Notes: generated from the sequence alone by a model not told the origin. A stretch of 64,000 nucleotides of DNA from Temnopleurus reevesii (GCA_036244855.1 BQKZ01001818.1:9186-73185), one strand, 5' to 3'. Counted from the stretch's first letter, positions 17,708 through 30,318 are shown. Translations and numbers: made by a program.

Positions 17708-20700
17708 GTAGGTATATCGCGCGATTGCAGTGCCCATGTATATTGGCGGGTCCACTGTGATAAGGGAGTTTAATAGCGAATACCACCTATTCAGTCATTC
17801 ATTTCAGCTCGTGCCAGGATGTTTTTTGTCACAGTATTCAGGGCCTATTTATAAATGCACTGAGGCCATGAATTACACCAAACGATTATGATCACCATCA
17901 TTTATTTGTTAGCATCTGTATTTCAATCTAGATTAGGCTCTTGAATCCAACCAACATTAAAACAAAAATTGACGTAGATATCTTGAAACTGAAAGTGAAA
18001 AGTAATTCCATCAAATTTGACATCTTTAATTGTTGTTTGGTTGGTTGACTTTATTTTGTCTTTTCCTTATTTTTTTTTATGGAAGGGGATACAAAGAATT
18101 CAAATTTCAAAATGCAAATAGTCCCGACCTTGAAGGAAGTTCAAATAACTGAACATACACAATATGCCTTTATTTTGGATGGAGAAAATTGTCAAAATTA
18201 TGACCACTTTTATGCAGTCAGTATAAAGGGGTGTTGTTCAAAATCAAATGCGAATCAACTGCAACTTTACACATTGTAACGCATTTTCATTCGCGCACGG
18301 TAAGCACATGAAACAATTATTTTGATTGGCACGTTCCGATCAACTGCAACATGCCATCAATTGCAACTTTTGATCAACACCCCCTAGCATTTTTTTTCTT
18401 TGGTGTAAGATTTTATTTCTTCCGTTTCGTGAGAAAGATCATTGGGAGTTGATCAGCAGGAAGGCCGGTGGCAACGGTCACATACCTGTATTCGTTACTA
18501 TCATTTTGAATACACTAAATATCTCTTCATCATAAATGGTTCAGAATCCAGCCAATTAGATTTTTCCCAAACAGCCAATTCCGTGGGAAGTTTTGATAAT
18601 TCCCTTTTAACTCATTCCACGTTTTCTTCACGTCAATGAACATCCGTTGGCCTGTTTCCTTCGCACTTTTGCAAAGATTTCCCATACACGCCCTAAATAA
18701 TGCAACACACAGGGGGTTTACGGGTGAATGCACAAAGAGTTAACTTTAAGTATGTGAATGAAGGTCTTATGTCAAGAGAAATCCAGGCGCATGTTTTCAC
18801 AATTTTGTCAAATCTAGTCAAATAGGTGATATTAATAGCATTTAATCATTCTGAATCCACATGGAAGTAATTGACCTTTGAACTCTGCTAAATAAATTTG
18901 CACATTGCGAAAAATCCACAAACATTCCATTGGTCAGAAAGGAAACATCAATACTCAAGGCGACAAAATGGTTTGTTTTCAACCTTCTGTCAATATGGTA
19001 ATGTAGTCTTTGAGGCAGAAAGGCATTATCCTTATTACAAGGTTCCAAAGAAGCCCTGGGTTTATGATATGTTGACATAAAACGTAGACATGTAGGTTGA
19101 TAGTTTACACATGTCTGAGCCACATCTGACTAATTGTATTGTGAACTTTATGTGTAGAATTAATGGGGCACCGTTTGGTCCCATGAAAATTAACTGTTTC
19201 ATATCAAATAAAAAATAAAAATGATCATTGTGATTAAGATCTGAGATTTTCTTGACTCACATATGTATATCAAGCATTTGCATGGTTATAAAGAAGAAAT
19301 AGAAGAAGACGAATAAGTATAATATTAGCAAATTCAGAGGAGAATTTAAAACCAAAGGTTTTAAAAGAAACTAGATGTACAGTAGACTGTACTACATACA
19401 TACTACTTTTTGTAGTTATTCTGTTTTCACTGGGTAATTAAATATTATGACTATTTTCCTTGCAATTCTGAATTTACTGGTCAACAGGGCAGTAATTTTT
19501 GCGCAATATTTATATGCATAATTGGACAAGGGCTTCATTCTACACATCTAATCATGTAATACTATCAGCCTAACTACCAGCAGAAAAGTTAAGGTCTGCT
19601 TTGCCATATTTTTTTTAATAGGGCTGTTGTACATGTAGTATGAAAGTCAATGGGTTGGTACTAGTATACATTGTATATGAGCTTTATATAGACAGGCAAC
19701 TGTTTTTATCCAGTGAAATTGATGAGAATAGATGTACTTCCCTTTCCTTCACTTTCGTCAAAGTTTTCATGTGCTATTCCTTTCATACATGCTCACTATG
19801 AGCAGAAGGGACAAAGGATTTTGGGCAAAGTAGATATCTTCATTCAAGCATTCACAATAGCTAGATACTGTAGATAAACTCACCCAAAAGGATTCCCCCC
19901 CCCCCTTTGTTATGCAGAGAAATGTCATACACTGTAGATGTAACACAATGAATAGGAAAGCTATATTCTTTTGTGCTCATGAAACTTTTGTAAAGGCTTG
20001 AATGAAGTTGTTTACTTTGTCCAAAATCCATTGTCCCTTATGCTCATAGTGACAAGTTGAGTATGACATCTACATGTATCTGGAGTTGTAAACCATGTCC
20101 AAATATTTTATGTCAGATTTTATTTTGGAATCAATGAATGTTTTTTTTTTCAGCTCAAGGCTGCTAAGTGGACAATAGATAATTATCAATCCATTGAGGT
20201 TTAATACGCAAGGTCAGACTTCCACAATGAAATCTCAGATTTAGCTTTTTGTATCAAGGTTAAAAATACTTAATGCCTATTGAAATAGAAAATGGAGAAT
20301 TCCATTGGGTGTCTGTAAAGAAAATTACCAAAGTTTTGTCAAATGAATCATGGTTTGATTTATGTAAGTGACCATTACAAGGCATGCAAAGTAAATGGGC
20401 GTTTTCCTTGCATTTTAAATATACTGGATCATTGTTTTGGTATTTATTTAGAATCAATATTTAGGGCAACATGCACTGTACAGGATGCTTTATGTATCAT
20501 AATTATTGTCTTTTTCCAGCTGCCCTGTTGGGCAACCAAGTTTTTAAATCACTTGCCCGAACAAATGTTTCTCTTGCCCCAAAGTGATGGCTGATGCCAA
20601 TTTGCATATCTAGAGGAAAACTAAAATTGTTGTTTATCCTTTTTTTGCAAGTGACAATTTCATTTACTTGCCCAACAGCCAAATTTTGTTGACCTGGGCA

Positions 20701-23700
20701 AGGGGGCAATTGGGTTTGTTGAGCCCTGTTGTACTTCTGTATTGTCACTTACAATGTTTGCTGTCTTTGGTATGGATTTGAAATTTTATTGTGATTGTAA
20801 CAACCCTAAGGCCCTGTAGTGTTAAAAACATTCTTGTATTTCGCCAGAATTTTCTTCATGGGTTATAAATTTTAATAAACAACAGGGGACTTCTCTAAAG
20901 GATTGTTTAATCTTTGTTGAATTTCAACCATGGTGTGGTCATTGTGTCCAAATACATCGTATTGTATCCAAATACATCATACAGTGTACCTAGAATCCTA
21001 CATGTACATTTGAAATACACTGTTTTTACATGTTAAACTACATGTAGGTAGTGTGGTACGAACTAATCCAAGGCCATCAGAGGCAAGGCCCTCTATGCCC
21101 TACTGACTGGCCTTTGTGCCTTTTCTATTGAACTTGGAGATTCATTGTGCCCTTTTTTGCTCAATTAGAAAGGAGACCTTGCCCTTTGATATATAAACAT
21201 ATTACCTGGGTCTTGTAACATAAATTTGAAAGAGTACTTCAGGGCGGTGGTTCACCAAATCGTTCTTGAAGTTACTCACGACTTTACGTTCGACTGGTAT
21301 CAGTTCTTGCGCTGAATGCGCGTAATAATGTGAACCATTGTGCACAAGAAGGGGTACCAGTCGAACGTAAAGTCATGCGTAAAGTCTTTCTTATCTTGGT
21401 GAAACACCGCCCTGATTGGATAATGACCAGTCTATTGAACAAGATTTGAATGCATAAAATATCTTGATTGGTCATTTTTGTAAGCGATCAATCGCAAACC
21501 TTTATGTTACAGGGCTCTGGGTTCAATACTACATAGATAGGATATACTGTAACTGTAGCTATCATTCTAACATACACTTTGAAAAGTCACAAATATCTTC
21601 TAGTCTTTTGTGTCTATGTAAGTCAGCCGTCGACCAGGGAATTATACTCTGACTTCGACTAAAGTATCTTTTTCATTTGATTGAATAGGCGGGTTTACTT
21701 ATATATTCAAATTTATGTGCGTTTAACGTAGTTACGCGGTATTCCATAGGCCGGTTGATAACAATAAGACTTGGAATCCAGTTTGCATACATTACTTGTT
21801 GCTATGTCGGGCAAGTCTCGGGCAAGCTTTCGGGTTGTCAAGAACAACCTTTGTGTTAGAAGTATGTATAAAATTTGCATCTATTAGTAAACCCGCCTAT
21901 TGCACCACATCTTATCCAAAATGTAGGATTTGAAACGAGAGGTTGATTAAGGAATGTAACATTTTGAGAACTCTTTCTGTTTGTAAAAGAGGAGTTATGT
22001 ACTGTCAATGGATGAATGGTTGAGATTATCCATGCAAGCTGAGGCCAGCTTATTTTTTTTTAAGTATTGTATTACATTGTTCTTGTTAAAAAAATTCTCA
22101 ACTGCCAGATTCTAAAATGATAGAAGTATGGTTGATGGCGAACATTAACTAAGCCGTGAAAATATTAGGCCTCAAAATCAATATTCAGTGCTCCAAAAAA
22201 AGCTGAAATTCAAAATATGATCCACATAGGCTCACTGGGCAGGAATAAAGTTACTGTAATACACTCTGTTTACTTTCGATTGATATCCTGATACTGTAGT
22301 GCCTGTATAGCTTCCTTCTTTGTTGTATTCTTTCTTGTTTTTTCATCAATCTGAATGTAATAATATATTCTGTACATGTAGGTCAGACAACAGGATTTGA
22401 TATTTTTTTAAACAACAAAATCACAATGTGTGCCGATGCCTTTCGTGTACCATTCAGTCGGGATGGTATTATTTTCATGATGAAAGAGTATAAGCCTAGA
22501 GGTGGAGGGGAAAATGATTGAAGTCGTGTTTGAATTTAACAGAAACTATTACAACACTCCAGATATATCTGATGATCTCGTATAAACGTGGAACAAATTT
22601 TCCCACCAAATTGGGAATATTATTCCCTGGTGTCATAATATACCGTATAATCTCTCACCCTAACTACGGTATGTAGGTTGCGTGTATAAAGGACGAACAC
22701 CCCATTCTATCTTTTGTTGCAAAGCCAATCAGGCATTGAGTTCTCCCATTCATAAGTGATCTCATTTCATATCCAACACGCCTAAATGAACTTAAAAGCC
22801 TCTCCTTTGGGCCATATTTTGTTTACTTATCAAGGTAAAAAAAAAAAATTACTGTTGATTAATCTGTATCAGTAGTAGGGTTCAGACTTAGAGCCAAATC
22901 CTCAAGGTTTCAGAAACTGAGAGAGTTTTATGGAACCTTTATTACTTGCCGCGCGAAGGCTAGTTTTTAGAAGTTGCCTTCATGGCTTTTCAACCAAAAC
23001 AAGGCACCAAAGCAAGTTTTACAATTAGCCTTTGGGCTACACATATATAAAAGGTGAATACCACTTGCCTTGAACATACATGTAGAGGGTACAACCTCTA
23101 TGCCCTGAAGTAAATTTTCTTGCCTCCCACCCTAAAAAAATGCTTAAAACTTTATTTTAGAGACAGTAGTAAAATAAGATGTTACCAGGAGATAATCAGC
23201 ATAAAACTGCAATGACAATGCATATTGTTCATAGCCTATTTTTAAGATTATATATCGACTAATGTTTTGCTCGTTTGATTGTAAATCAGTGCTCAGAATC
23301 TATTTTTAAATCCATTTGTCACAAAATTTGCTAAAATTTTCTTTCCTATGAAATTTGAATTGTACAAGACAAATAACGTTTTTCTAAGACATCGGAGCAA
23401 ATATTAAGATTTCTGACAGATTTGGAATGGATGATTCATGCTCCATATTCATGTCGAGTGATGTTTCCTATAATTATGAAATAGTGTAGATGTCAATCTC
23501 AATATTGTGAGATTAGTAGAAATACCTGATGGATATTAGCCGGCACTGCACTAGCCCGAGTTTCCTTGATCTCAGGTTTTTTGCTCGATCACCCCTCTTC
23601 TCAATTTAGCTCGAGATTCAGTAGTCCGAGCTGCAGTATACCACTAAATTGAAGGTCGAGATGAAAACTGTCCTCCTCCATGATATAGCTCGAGATTCAT

Positions 23701-26700
23701 AAACCCTGTCTGCATTATGAGTGACCATGGGAAAACCAACAGCAATGGGCAGGTGTGACCTTGATGCGAACATAGCCTGAGGCAAATAAAATCAGCTGCG
23801 TCCTCACTATGGAAAATACGAGCGAGTTAGTGAGCTATTTCCCAAATTAGCTTACTATTTTGGAAATTAGCCTAAGATATTTTGGGCTTTTTAAGCTCGA
23901 GATATTTCAGTGAATTAGCTCACTATTTGCGTCTGCACTACAAATTAGCTCGAGCACTAGTTCTGATTGGGCTATTTACCCGGATCAGAACTAGTGAGCT
24001 ACTTCAAAAACTCGCTATAGTGCAGACGCAGCTATTAAAACAAAATATGGGTATGAGAATGACCCATAATATGTGACATTCCTGCCTCAATACGTGAGAG
24101 TTGGTAGGTCTACAAAATAACAGGTGTATCCTTAAATATAGTAAAGTAATGTAGATGTGAAACTGATACGGCGGACTCAATTGGTAGCCATAAATTCTGA
24201 ATGAGGATGTTGTCTTGAATATTTCCGATGCTATACATTAAGATTGCTATCTTTATAGGAAAGATGCTCTGAAAGTACATGTATATAGGCCTACACTTTC
24301 CATATTTCAATCAAGTTTATCAATCACCAGTTGTTATGTCCTTAGGTTCAATAACATAATAATGATGCGAATGTTGGACAAAATTCATAGAAGTTCGAGA
24401 CAAACATATTTATTCGGCACTCGGGAGTCACAGATATGCATTTGTGACTAGTCTTAACTCCAGACTTATATATTACACCAACTGTAAAAAACAAACAAAC
24501 ATATACTTGCCCAAAAGGTAAAGTGGGCCTGTATTTGGAGCAGCCTAAGGCCAGCCTATTTTTAGTGTAAGAAAAAGAAACGCATGCTGGCCCAAATTAC
24601 ATGATTCAGGCCGCCAATACTGATATCATACTTGTAGGAGCGCTTCCAAAGTAAATGAATTCCCTCTCTGGGATTCATGTCAGTAAGTGTTGAAGTTCTA
24701 TTATTGTTTGAATACAGAGCGCTGGCAGAGACCAGGAAAGATTTAGAAATTTTATTCCTAGAGAGAACAGACTATGGTTCTTTGATTCATTTTGTGTTAC
24801 TTTTGATACTTATTTCTGTGAAAAAAAGGTTTATATTTGTAATTCAGGATTCTCTTTAAGTGACTAGAAACTGATGAGGTGGAAAGATGAATACAATAGG
24901 CTTATGTGGTTTGTATTTCTACACTGTTGAAATTATCGTACCAAGACAGATCAACAAAATGATCACTGAGAGGTATTGAACCAGATCCGTTGATCTGATG
25001 TAACGATGTAGTCATACATATGTGTGTTCATTGCTAATGTACAGTACATGTGCGTGTATTGCGTAGTGATGATTGAATGTATTTGTATTTGACCATCTTT
25101 AGGCCAGAAAAAATTTGTTTGGATGCCCTCCATCGATCCACCCTCTTAGAAGTGCGGGCCCAAACATTTTTTTTTTTTGCTTTTCACCAAAATTGACAAA
25201 TCACAGTAAAATTATAGTCCTTAATACACATAAGACTCGGGGCTTTTAACAGGAAAGTGGCGATTGAACTTCTGAAACATATTAACTCTTTCGCTACGGT
25301 GCGATAAGATACTACATATTGTATGGCAAGTAGCTATCAGTGGCTTGCTGACGTCACTGTAAACATATGAGGGTATACGGGATCCACCACTGAAGCTTGC
25401 ATATACATGTACCGTACGCTAATCTGCATGACTTCTGACATTGTTTCGAGCCGGTGAGAGCGGCTCTCCGTCTGAACATAAAGTAAAAACCTACAATGCT
25501 TTTCCTATGTATTCCATATTTTCCCCCAATTTCCTGCATTTTATTCCATACAGATATAGGGAAATTAGAAACTGAAATTTTGTAGTGAAAGAGTTAATCT
25601 TAAGTCAATGGCAAAATATGTACAATAGAAATACACTTAATTTTCAATTAATCATAGATCTCTTTTTTTGTTACAGGCCCCTGAAAAAATATTTTCAGAT
25701 ACTCCTTGGCTTTTCATCCCCTTTTAAGCCTTATTTTCTCTAATGAATTGTTTTAATAGTTAAAGCGCTTTGGGGTATATGGGAAAAGCGCCTTAAAAGA
25801 AATAACATTATTATTAAGGTCTATTATTCATAGATATTGCGAAATATTTTGTTGTATTGTAACTGCCCATCAGCATCAGCTATTGCCTTTAAAAAGAGAT
25901 ATATGGAAGTAGTAAAGTTTTAAAATGATGTATCAAAACAAACTTTGGGACAACATACATATGTATATATACATTGAGTAGGTAAAAAGAAAATGACCAC
26001 ATTTTGCATCTCTGAAAATGAAAGTAAATGTAAATATACAGAGGAATTTGAACTAGCTTATTATTCCACTCCATTTCCAAGACAATTATATATTATTTTT
26101 TTACATAAAGACAGATATGATGACGGTACTACTATTTATGGAACTGGCACACAGTATAAAAGAGGTTTTGTGAGGATTCACAAAGGAATGCAAATATTGA
26201 AAATGCTTTGAATACAGACGTCACCTTACCCTACAATCATCGTCAGAACTACAATAAGTGACTGCCACAAAACTTTCTTTTTTATTTACGGTCACTGATA
26301 CCCGATTTACATTCCCAAGTGTTGAGCGGGGATATAGCCAGTAAGCAATTGGGAAATACAAGTCTGATAAGCCACCTACACTTTTTACCATATTATTTTA
26401 ATGTCTATCTATTGATTAATAATAATATTAATCTATTGTTTGATACAATTAGGAAATATGTCTGGTGTATATATGGATGTTCATGGAATAAGCGTTGATA
26501 AGCTACGCGTATTGTAAAACAGCTTTTCTCCCTTGTTTTTCACTATTACAATAATTTTTTTCTTACTTTTTTTTTCTAATGCTTTATCCTACAATCATTG
26601 TCAGAACTAGTCCAGTTGAGGACTGAGTGTTCTGATAGTACCCACCTCTGTATATTCACTTACACTGTACACACAGGGACTGCACATCGCGAGGCGCGAT

Positions 26701-27931
26701 CAGAGGGGTATACATATTAGAGGGTTATGTAAGGACTCTGTGGTTGAGTGCAGTGCAGTCCCTGTGTGTACAGTGGAAGTGAATATGCAGAGTTGGGTGC
26801 TATCTGAACACTCAGTCCTCAACTGGACTACATGTCAGAACTAAAGTGACTGCCATGAAACTTCTTTTTTTTTTGCTTACAGTCACTGATACCTCATTGA
26901 CACTTACAATTGTTTAATGTGCATTTAACCATAAACACCCAGGGAATACAAGTCTGAGCTGCGACTCAGACTCAATTTTTTATTGTCTTGATCTTTTGTC
27001 TTATACAGCTAGAAAGAATGTCCGTTGTGTAGTTGGGTGTTCATGGGATAAGCATTATTAGGGTATGAGGTTCATAAAACGGCCTTTTCCCTTAGTTTTG
27101 CACAATTACAACAAATTTGTTCTTACTTTTTCTTCCAATATGTAAAGACTTCTTGGGTATTTCATAATATGATTTTAAGGCTGTTGGTTAGTTTGATTTG
27201 TTGGAAATTATGATAATCATTTTATTGTGAGCAACCTTGTATTGTTATTGGTATGATGTTTTATGAAATTTGCTTTTTGTTTCAACACTATTTAATTAAT
27301 TTTCAGTCTTCATAACTGTTTGAACTACCCTATTTGTACTCTTTTTCAAGGTTATTGTGTATGTTTGGAAAGTATGTGATGCTGGAACACAATCTAGATG
27401 AACATTTGTTTCATATATTTATTTTTCTATTTAACAAGTCAAGGATTAATGGCAGAATTAGTATGAGGAGTCATTCATGCATTAAAGCAAAACAGCAAAC
27501 AAACCTTTAACATCACCTCTTTAAATTTCCACTGTATTGAATGAGCTATGGTGTTTGGCATAATTTGTTTAAGCCCCGGTCACATAGGACCCCGGAAGCA
27601 ACACGATTCACCCCGACTCTCTGTTCTGAGGGAGTTAACGGTGAATTAACAAAGAGTCGTGTTGAATCGTGTTGCTTCCGGGGTCCTATGTAACCGGGGC
27701 TTTAGGAATATTTAAACAAAGTTTATGTTGCCAGAGAAATTTTTGAGCAACTTGATTTCCCTCCAAAAACATATTTTATACTATTCTTATTGTACAGTAT
27801 GTCGCTTCTGATTGTAACTACTATGTTCCCTGTTAAAGCAAAGCAGTTCCATAATTCATATTCATTTTTTTTTGTTGTTGTTCTTTTTTTTTATTACAGG
27901 GGATTTGGAAAACAAGGATTTCAGTGCAAAG
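17562..27931 (+). CDS. Conventional protein kinase C (alpha/beta type), first two coding exons (gene-level entry)
   Basis: Exon 1 (17562-17707) and exon 2 (27900-27931) join in phase, completing a Trp codon, to give the N-terminus of a Ca2+/diacylglycerol-activated serine/threonine kinase. Seen: a pseudosubstrate [11 protein letters not shown] (residues 11-21), which keeps the kinase auto-inhibited, then C1A zinc ligands H28, C41, C44 and C58 with spacing H-x12-C-x2-C-x13-C. The order and wording ([38 protein letters not shown]) match PKC alpha/beta/gamma, not novel PKCs. Exon 2 is 32 bp, a size I recall for the equivalent vertebrate exon. The rest (C1A end, C1B, C2, kinase domain) is not found in the window. 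Alpha versus beta cannot be decided for an invertebrate single-type gene. It is divergent from the CLCN7-like gene with 6.7 kb between start codons. Confidence 0.93.
17708..18228 (+). other. PKC intron 1, proximal part
   Basis: AT-rich intron; no exon or repeat recognised before the MITE at 18229. Confidence 0.6.
18229..18387. mobile_element. MITE family A, copy 3
   Basis: GGGGTGTTGTTCAAAATCAA at the left and TTTTGATCAACACCCCCTA at the right are inverted partners; AACTGCAAC motifs lie near both ends. Best-preserved termini of the three copies. Confidence 0.85.
19790..20052. mobile_element. TIR element family F, copy 1
   Basis: The left arm CTCACTATGAGCAGAAGGGA (to about 19848) is mirrored over ~58 bases by the right arm ending CCCTTATGCTCATAGTGA. 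No coding content. A second copy at 54005-54409 carries another MITE inside it. Confidence 0.9.
20505..20738. mobile_element. MITE family C, degraded copy
   Basis: GCCCTGTTGGGCAACCAAG, ATCACTTGCCCGAACAAATG, TTTACTTGCCCAACAGCC and TGACCTGGGCAAGGGGGCAA follow the family C pattern; ends near GTTGAGCCCTGTTG. Confidence 0.65.
21242..21413. mobile_element. TIR element family G (GGGCGGTG...CACCGCCC), copy 1
   Basis: GGGCGGTGGTTCACCAAAT at the left mirrors TTGGTGAAACACCGCCC at the right; inner arms ACTTTACGTTCGACTGGTA / TACCAGTCGAACGTAAAGT are also inverted. Related copies at 48223-48393 and 48545-48717. Confidence 0.88.
21684..21901. mobile_element. Terminal-inverted-repeat element family E, short copy
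   Basis: AATAGGCGGGTTTACTTA and TTAGTAAACCCGCCTATT are nearly perfect inverted termini; 218 bases. The interior matches the right third of the copy at 15148-15729, as expected of an internally deleted derivative. Confidence 0.88.
21902..23793 (+). other. PKC intron 1, middle part without recognised features
   Basis: AT-rich intron. A G/C-balanced patch at 23530-23710 has CTCGAG and AGCTCGAGATTCA words that recall the hairpin following it, perhaps a decayed relative. Confidence 0.5.
23794..24032. mobile_element. TIR element family H (AGCTGCGTC.. CACTAT)
   Basis: AGCTGCGTCCTCACTAT at the left pairs with ATAGTGCAGACGCAGCT at the right. An internal palindrome has GCGTCTGCACTACAAATTAG and repeated GAGCTA/TAGCTC words. 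About 240 bases, no ORF of note. Confidence 0.65.
26224..27140. repeat. ~360 bp tandem duplication interrupted by a hairpin element
   Basis: Two copies share TCAGAACTA, AAGTGACTGCCA, GTCACTGATACC, AATACAAGTCTGA, GGATGTTCATGGAATAAGC (second copy GGGTGTTCATGGGATAAGC) and TTTTCTTACTTTTT words in the same order: first about 26224-26585, second about 26830-27140. The element at 26609-26829 separates them. Confidence 0.75.
26609..26829. mobile_element. Long hairpin MITE family I
   Basis: 221 bases; ~76-base arms: AGTCCAGTTGAGGACTGAGT at the left mirrors ACTCAGTCCTCAACTGGACT at the right, continuing through CTGTACACACAGGGACTGCA / TGCAGTCCCTGTGTGTACAG. Both sides are bordered by GTCAGAACTA, either a ~10-base target duplication or a boundary of the surrounding tandem repeat. 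Confidence 0.92.
27568..27704. mobile_element. Hairpin MITE family B, copy 2
   Basis: Same arms as 7211-7325 (CCCCGGTCACATAGGACCCC mirrored on the right) with inner arms CACGATTCA and CACGACT-type words. Lies about 200 bases before PKC exon 2. Flank TTTAA on the left, TTTA on the right. Confidence 0.92.
27900..27931 (+). CDS. PKC exon 2 (32 bp micro-exon)
   Basis: Between a T-rich tract ending TTATTACAG and the donor GTAAGG. It completes the Trp codon and encodes [10 protein letters not shown] plus one base. It carries the third C1A cysteine. Both the length and the phase fit exon 1, though the two are 10.2 kb apart. Confidence 0.95.
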
Positions 27932-28848
27932 GTAAGGTCCCATTTTATTCATTTTCAGCAACTATTTTTTCGTCCTTGTAGGCGTATCAAGATGAAGATG
28001 ACATACTTTTTTGCTGTTGCCAAGGATGCTTTGGTGTAATACTGCATTGTGCCACCCATTATATGGTTTTGCAAGTCATTTCTAGTCTAATTCCGTTGCT
28101 AAATATGGTGCAGTATACAATTAACAATAGAAAAATTAAGCTGATAAATGAATCTCACATTTAGGACACAAGTAACACAATGAATGTACATGTATGGTTC
28201 ACACAAGATCCCTGAGTACTACTGCACAACAGAGTTTACAGAACCTATAACAGTCTTGTTCAGCTCTACTACTAGTCTACACTTGTTAGTATATACTTCC
28301 GTAGCTGCCAACTATTACTAATTTTGGCCTCAGAATTGTCAAGTTTTGTGTTAGGCCCTGTAAAGATTACTAATTGTGGCAACGTAGCCCCATGCATTCA
28401 ATGTAAAATATGTGGAGATTATTAGTTTTTAGCAGGATTATTTCTAATTTTCACTGACTCATGTTGGCAGCTTTAAATTTCAAACTGAGTGATATATATA
28501 CTTATGTATCACAGAACAGGGACCATAGAATGAACCATATTATTTCAGTCTGATTGTCCCTGTTCAACCTGTTCATTTTTTTCCTGTTATTTATTTTCTT
28601 TTTTTTTCATTTATGAGAAGTTATTTGCTTCTGGCATTGGAAAACAATCTTTCTTTTTATGACAAAAACAACAAATTGTTTATCAGATTGTTCACTTTGT
28701 CATGTCAATGAACAAAATAAGTCCAGATTTTTTTTTGAAAATTCACTTCAGAGCTGCCAACCGTTCCAGAATATGAATGAGGTGTTGTGTATTATCATAA
28801 CAATTCAAGGCTTTCAGTACAAGTCAATGACGAAGAGTACATTTAATG
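27932..28848 (+). other. Region after PKC exon 2, presumed intron 2
   Basis: AT-rich; no exon encoding the remainder of C1A (C-x2-C ... H ... C pattern) is visible. Confidence 0.5.
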
Positions 28849-29030
28849 CAGGGTGCTACAAGAATCTTTTGCACCACTTGCCCGACAGCACAAGTGGCTT
28901 CTCAAATTAATGGCCCAAACACAATTTCTATGCCTTTTTGGGCAAGTGGCAATCTCACTTTAATACTTGCCCAAATCGCTCAATTTTGTTGCCCTGGGCA
29001 TTCGGGCAAGTGGGTTTGTAGCGCCCTGCA
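28849..29030. mobile_element. MITE family C, best-preserved copy
   Basis: GCAGGGTGCTACAAGAATCT at the left mirrors TTTGTAGCGCCCTGC at the right; inside are CCACTTGCCCGACAGCACAA, TTTTTGGGCAAGTGGCAAT, and TGCCCTGGGCATTCGGGCAA. The same element lies in reverse at 54141-54319. Confidence 0.88.
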
Positions 29031-29324
29031 ATGTTGTCATGTTTTCTCTCACTTTTGTTCAGCTGCTGTGTTATTCTCATTTTAGTTCTCAGCTCGTGCA
29101 TGCTGTCATGCATATTCCAAAACAGTAGGCAGTTCTGCTTCACATGCTAATCTTGCAATTGGTACATTCATATACATGAAGAGTCCCCATTCCATTTGCA
29201 ACTGTCTATCGGATTCTCATTGTACGAACATGCCAGCGAATAATTCCCAATAATGCCAAAAGGGATGCAATAGGAAGAGCTATGATCTGAATGTTCCATC
29301 GGATGCGAGATCACGAATAGTGGA

Positions 29325-30235
29325 ACGAGTGTGCATGTAATTCTCTCGTGAGCGTGTAATTTACATGATATGGATGATATCCAAAGCATGTCTGTGTTAC
29401 TTTGCAAGATGATTTGAAAGAGTAATCAACATTGCTGATTTTTATATCCACATTCTGACATGATGTCTTAAATTTTTTTTCCTGGAAAGTGAATCAAATC
29501 GCCTTGTGAGCGTGTAATTTACGTGTACATGATAGGATGCTATCTATGTTACTGTACAAGATGATTCGAAAGAGTAATCAACATTGCTGAGTTTAATATC
29601 CACATTCAGACACGAATGTGAATGAAATCCCCTTGTGTTCGTGTAATTTGCATGATATGGATGCTATTCAATGCATACAAGATGCATAAAAAAAGTAATC
29701 AACATTGCTGGTGTTTTCTGACATGATGTCTTAATTTTTTTCCTGGAGTGTGAATGAAATCGCCTTGTGAGTGTGTAATTTACAAGATATGGATGACATT
29801 TGATGCATGTATTCCTGTACAAGATGCGTAAAAAAAAGTAATCAACATTTCTGTTTTTTATATCCACATTCTGACATGATGTCTTAAAATTTGTCCCTGA
29901 AGTGTGAATGAAATCCCCTCTTGTGCTCGACATTTACATGATATGGATGCTATTCAATGCATTTGTATGTTACTGTACAAGATGATCGGAAAGAGTAAGC
30001 AACATTATATAGGTGAATTTTATATCCATATTCTGACACAAAGTTTGAAGAATTTAGCCTGAAGAATTTTGCCTGGAGTATGCATGAAATCCCCTTGTGA
30101 GCGTGTAATTTGCATGATATGGATGCTATTCAATGCATGTCTATGTTACTGTACAAGATGGGTAAAAAAAAAGTAATCAACATTGGTGATCTTTTGATAT
30201 ATTCCAACTTGATGTCTCAAAATTCTTGCCTAGAG
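29325..30235. repeat. Satellite-like tandem array, ~130-175 bp units, about six copies
   Basis: Recurrent words CCTTGTGAGCGTGTAATTT, ATGATATGGATGCTATTCAA, TACTGTACAAGATG, AGTAATCAACATTGCTG and ATATCCACATTCTGACA recur in fixed order; unit starts near 29346, 29500, 29632, 29762, 29915 and 30090. Units vary by small indels. Located in presumed PKC intron 2. Confidence 0.85.
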
Positions 30236-30292
30236 CTGCATATAATCAAACATTCCAGCAGGATGGATTCGGCGCACTATAAATCACATCTA

Positions 30293-30318
30293 TTATTATT
30301 ATTATTATTATTATTATC
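30293..30318. repeat. ATT microsatellite
   Basis: Eight or so ATT units following AGGATGGATTCGGCGCACTATAAATC-like (SINE-tail-like) DNA. Confidence 0.8.

Noticed and set aside
29325..30235. Possible CRISPR array
   Set aside because: Units are long, contiguous and variable, without short repeats alternating with unique spacers; the DNA is eukaryotic.
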